From an uncultured Clostridia bacterium (GTDB lineage: Bacteria; Bacillota; Clostridia; TANB77; CAG-508), in NCBI GenBank assembly GCA_948530865.1, contig CAOTKV010000002.1, positions 1-23,694 of the forward strand: a DNA stretch of 23,694 bases, read 5' to 3'. Of this stretch, positions 23,445-23,694 are shown in pieces. The number at the start of each line of letters is the position of its first letter. Positions within the stretch are counted from its first letter, which is position 1. Position numbers and translations under genes: made by a program. The notes under the pieces were generated by a model, which worked only from the letters and a program-made list of their open reading frames with translations, had not been told where the DNA came from and did not search any database.

Positions 23445-23694
23445 TAATTTCTTTTTCTTCTTCCAGTATTTGTTTTTGGTTCTTCATCTTTGTTATTTGT
23501 TTCTTTAGTATCAGTATTATCTGTTGTAACTTCCTCTTCGTTGTTTGTTTCTTCAGTATCAGTATTATCTGTTGTAACTTCCTCTTCGTTGTTTGTTTCT
23601 TCAGTATCAGTATTATCTGTTGTAACTTCCTCTTCATTATTTGTTTCTTCAGTATCAGTATTATCTGTTGTAACTTCCTCTTCATTATTTGTTT
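23444..23694 (-). CDS. C-terminus of an acidic repeat protein (cut by the right edge)
   Basis: This frame ends TNTGRRKRN at TAA 23446-23444, sharing one base with the HNH start. It encodes about four copies of a 16-residue unit (EEEVTTDNTDTEETNN), all Thr/Glu/Asp/Asn. Another frame of the same repeats gives Lys/Gln/Ile-rich repeats with an ATG but runs 50 nt into the HNH gene; I prefer the acidic frame because of the tight TAATG junction. Function unknown; low complexity tail. Confidence 0.55.
   Translation of the reverse strand, partial: TNNEEEVTTDNTDTEETNNEEEVTTDNTDTEETNNEEEVTTDNTDTEETNNEEEVTTDNTDTKETNNKDEEPKTNTGRRKRN
23487..23694 (-). repeat. 48-bp tandem repeat
   Basis: At least four copies of a 48-bp unit, nearly identical (differences such as CTTCGTTG/CTTCATTA), coding the acidic 16-residue repeat and continuing past the right edge. 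Copy number is likely to vary. Confidence 0.8.

Noticed and set aside
23392..23685. 97-codon Lys/Gln/Ile repeat protein
   Set aside because: Other frame of the same 48-bp repeats; overlaps the HNH gene by about 50 nt and has no ribosome site, while the acidic frame ends exactly at the HNH start.
1..23694. CRISPR arrays, rRNA, insertion sequences
   Set aside because: No spaced direct repeats, rRNA-like segments, transposase genes or terminal inverted repeats were seen.

Overview
The window looks like most of a temperate siphovirus (prophage) of a low-GC Gram-positive host, probably a Clostridia- or Bacilli-like gut Firmicute. Reasons: very AT-rich DNA, strong GGAGG-type ribosome binding sites, Arg mostly AGA, TGA used as a stop, and an HK97-type head with a TP901/SPP1-like tail. 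I cannot name the genus.

Layout, reading the late operon on the minus strand from right to left: a partial acidic repeat protein, an HNH endonuclease and a small hypothetical gene (23694-22660); a gene-poor, less AT-rich gap that could hold cos/pac (22530-22659); small and large terminase, portal, ClpP-like prohead protease, major capsid protein (22529-17057); head-tail connectors and major tail protein (17035-14970); tail chaperone G with a classic -1 frameshift extension GT (14956-14415); tape measure, distal tail protein, baseplate hub, collar-type tail protein and a small protein (14411-7751). Next comes a diversity-generating retroelement (DGR): target tail protein with its variable repeat (7749-6022), cruciform, template repeat (5873-5758), reverse transcriptase (5618-4565), then a tail-fibre-assembly-like gene. 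The lysis module follows (4120-1880). At the left are two plus-strand genes (HTH regulator and a small MutS-domain-I-like protein that may be the DGR accessory factor), a minus-strand Dam-type DNA methylase, a possible small ORF, and the tail of a plus-strand gene running off the left edge.

The DGR is convincing on sequence alone. TR and VR are 116 bp each and differ at 14 positions; every difference is an adenine in the coding-sense template. Eight codons at the C-terminus of the target tail protein are changed.

The most unusual signal concerns the codon CGG. Four genes (Dam methylase, lysis-module membrane protein, C39 lysin, DGR reverse transcriptase) appear broken by one extra base. In all five places (two in the lysin) the extra base is a C directly before a Gly codon, so the zero frame meets CGG. 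Skipping that C restores the expected family sequence (FGGAG, HNGGH, TTGGHY, VGIEG, PIGN..SQ). A possible sixth case is at the left edge. By hand scan, no other in-frame CGG occurs in any recognised gene, while 26 out-of-frame CGG triplets lie harmlessly across codon boundaries. This suggests that CGG is not an ordinary Arg codon here but a site of +1 frameshifting (CGGN read as Gly, or C skipped). If real, lysin, methylase and retroelement activity would all depend on it. A systematic sequence error is the main alternative and is not excluded from this window alone.
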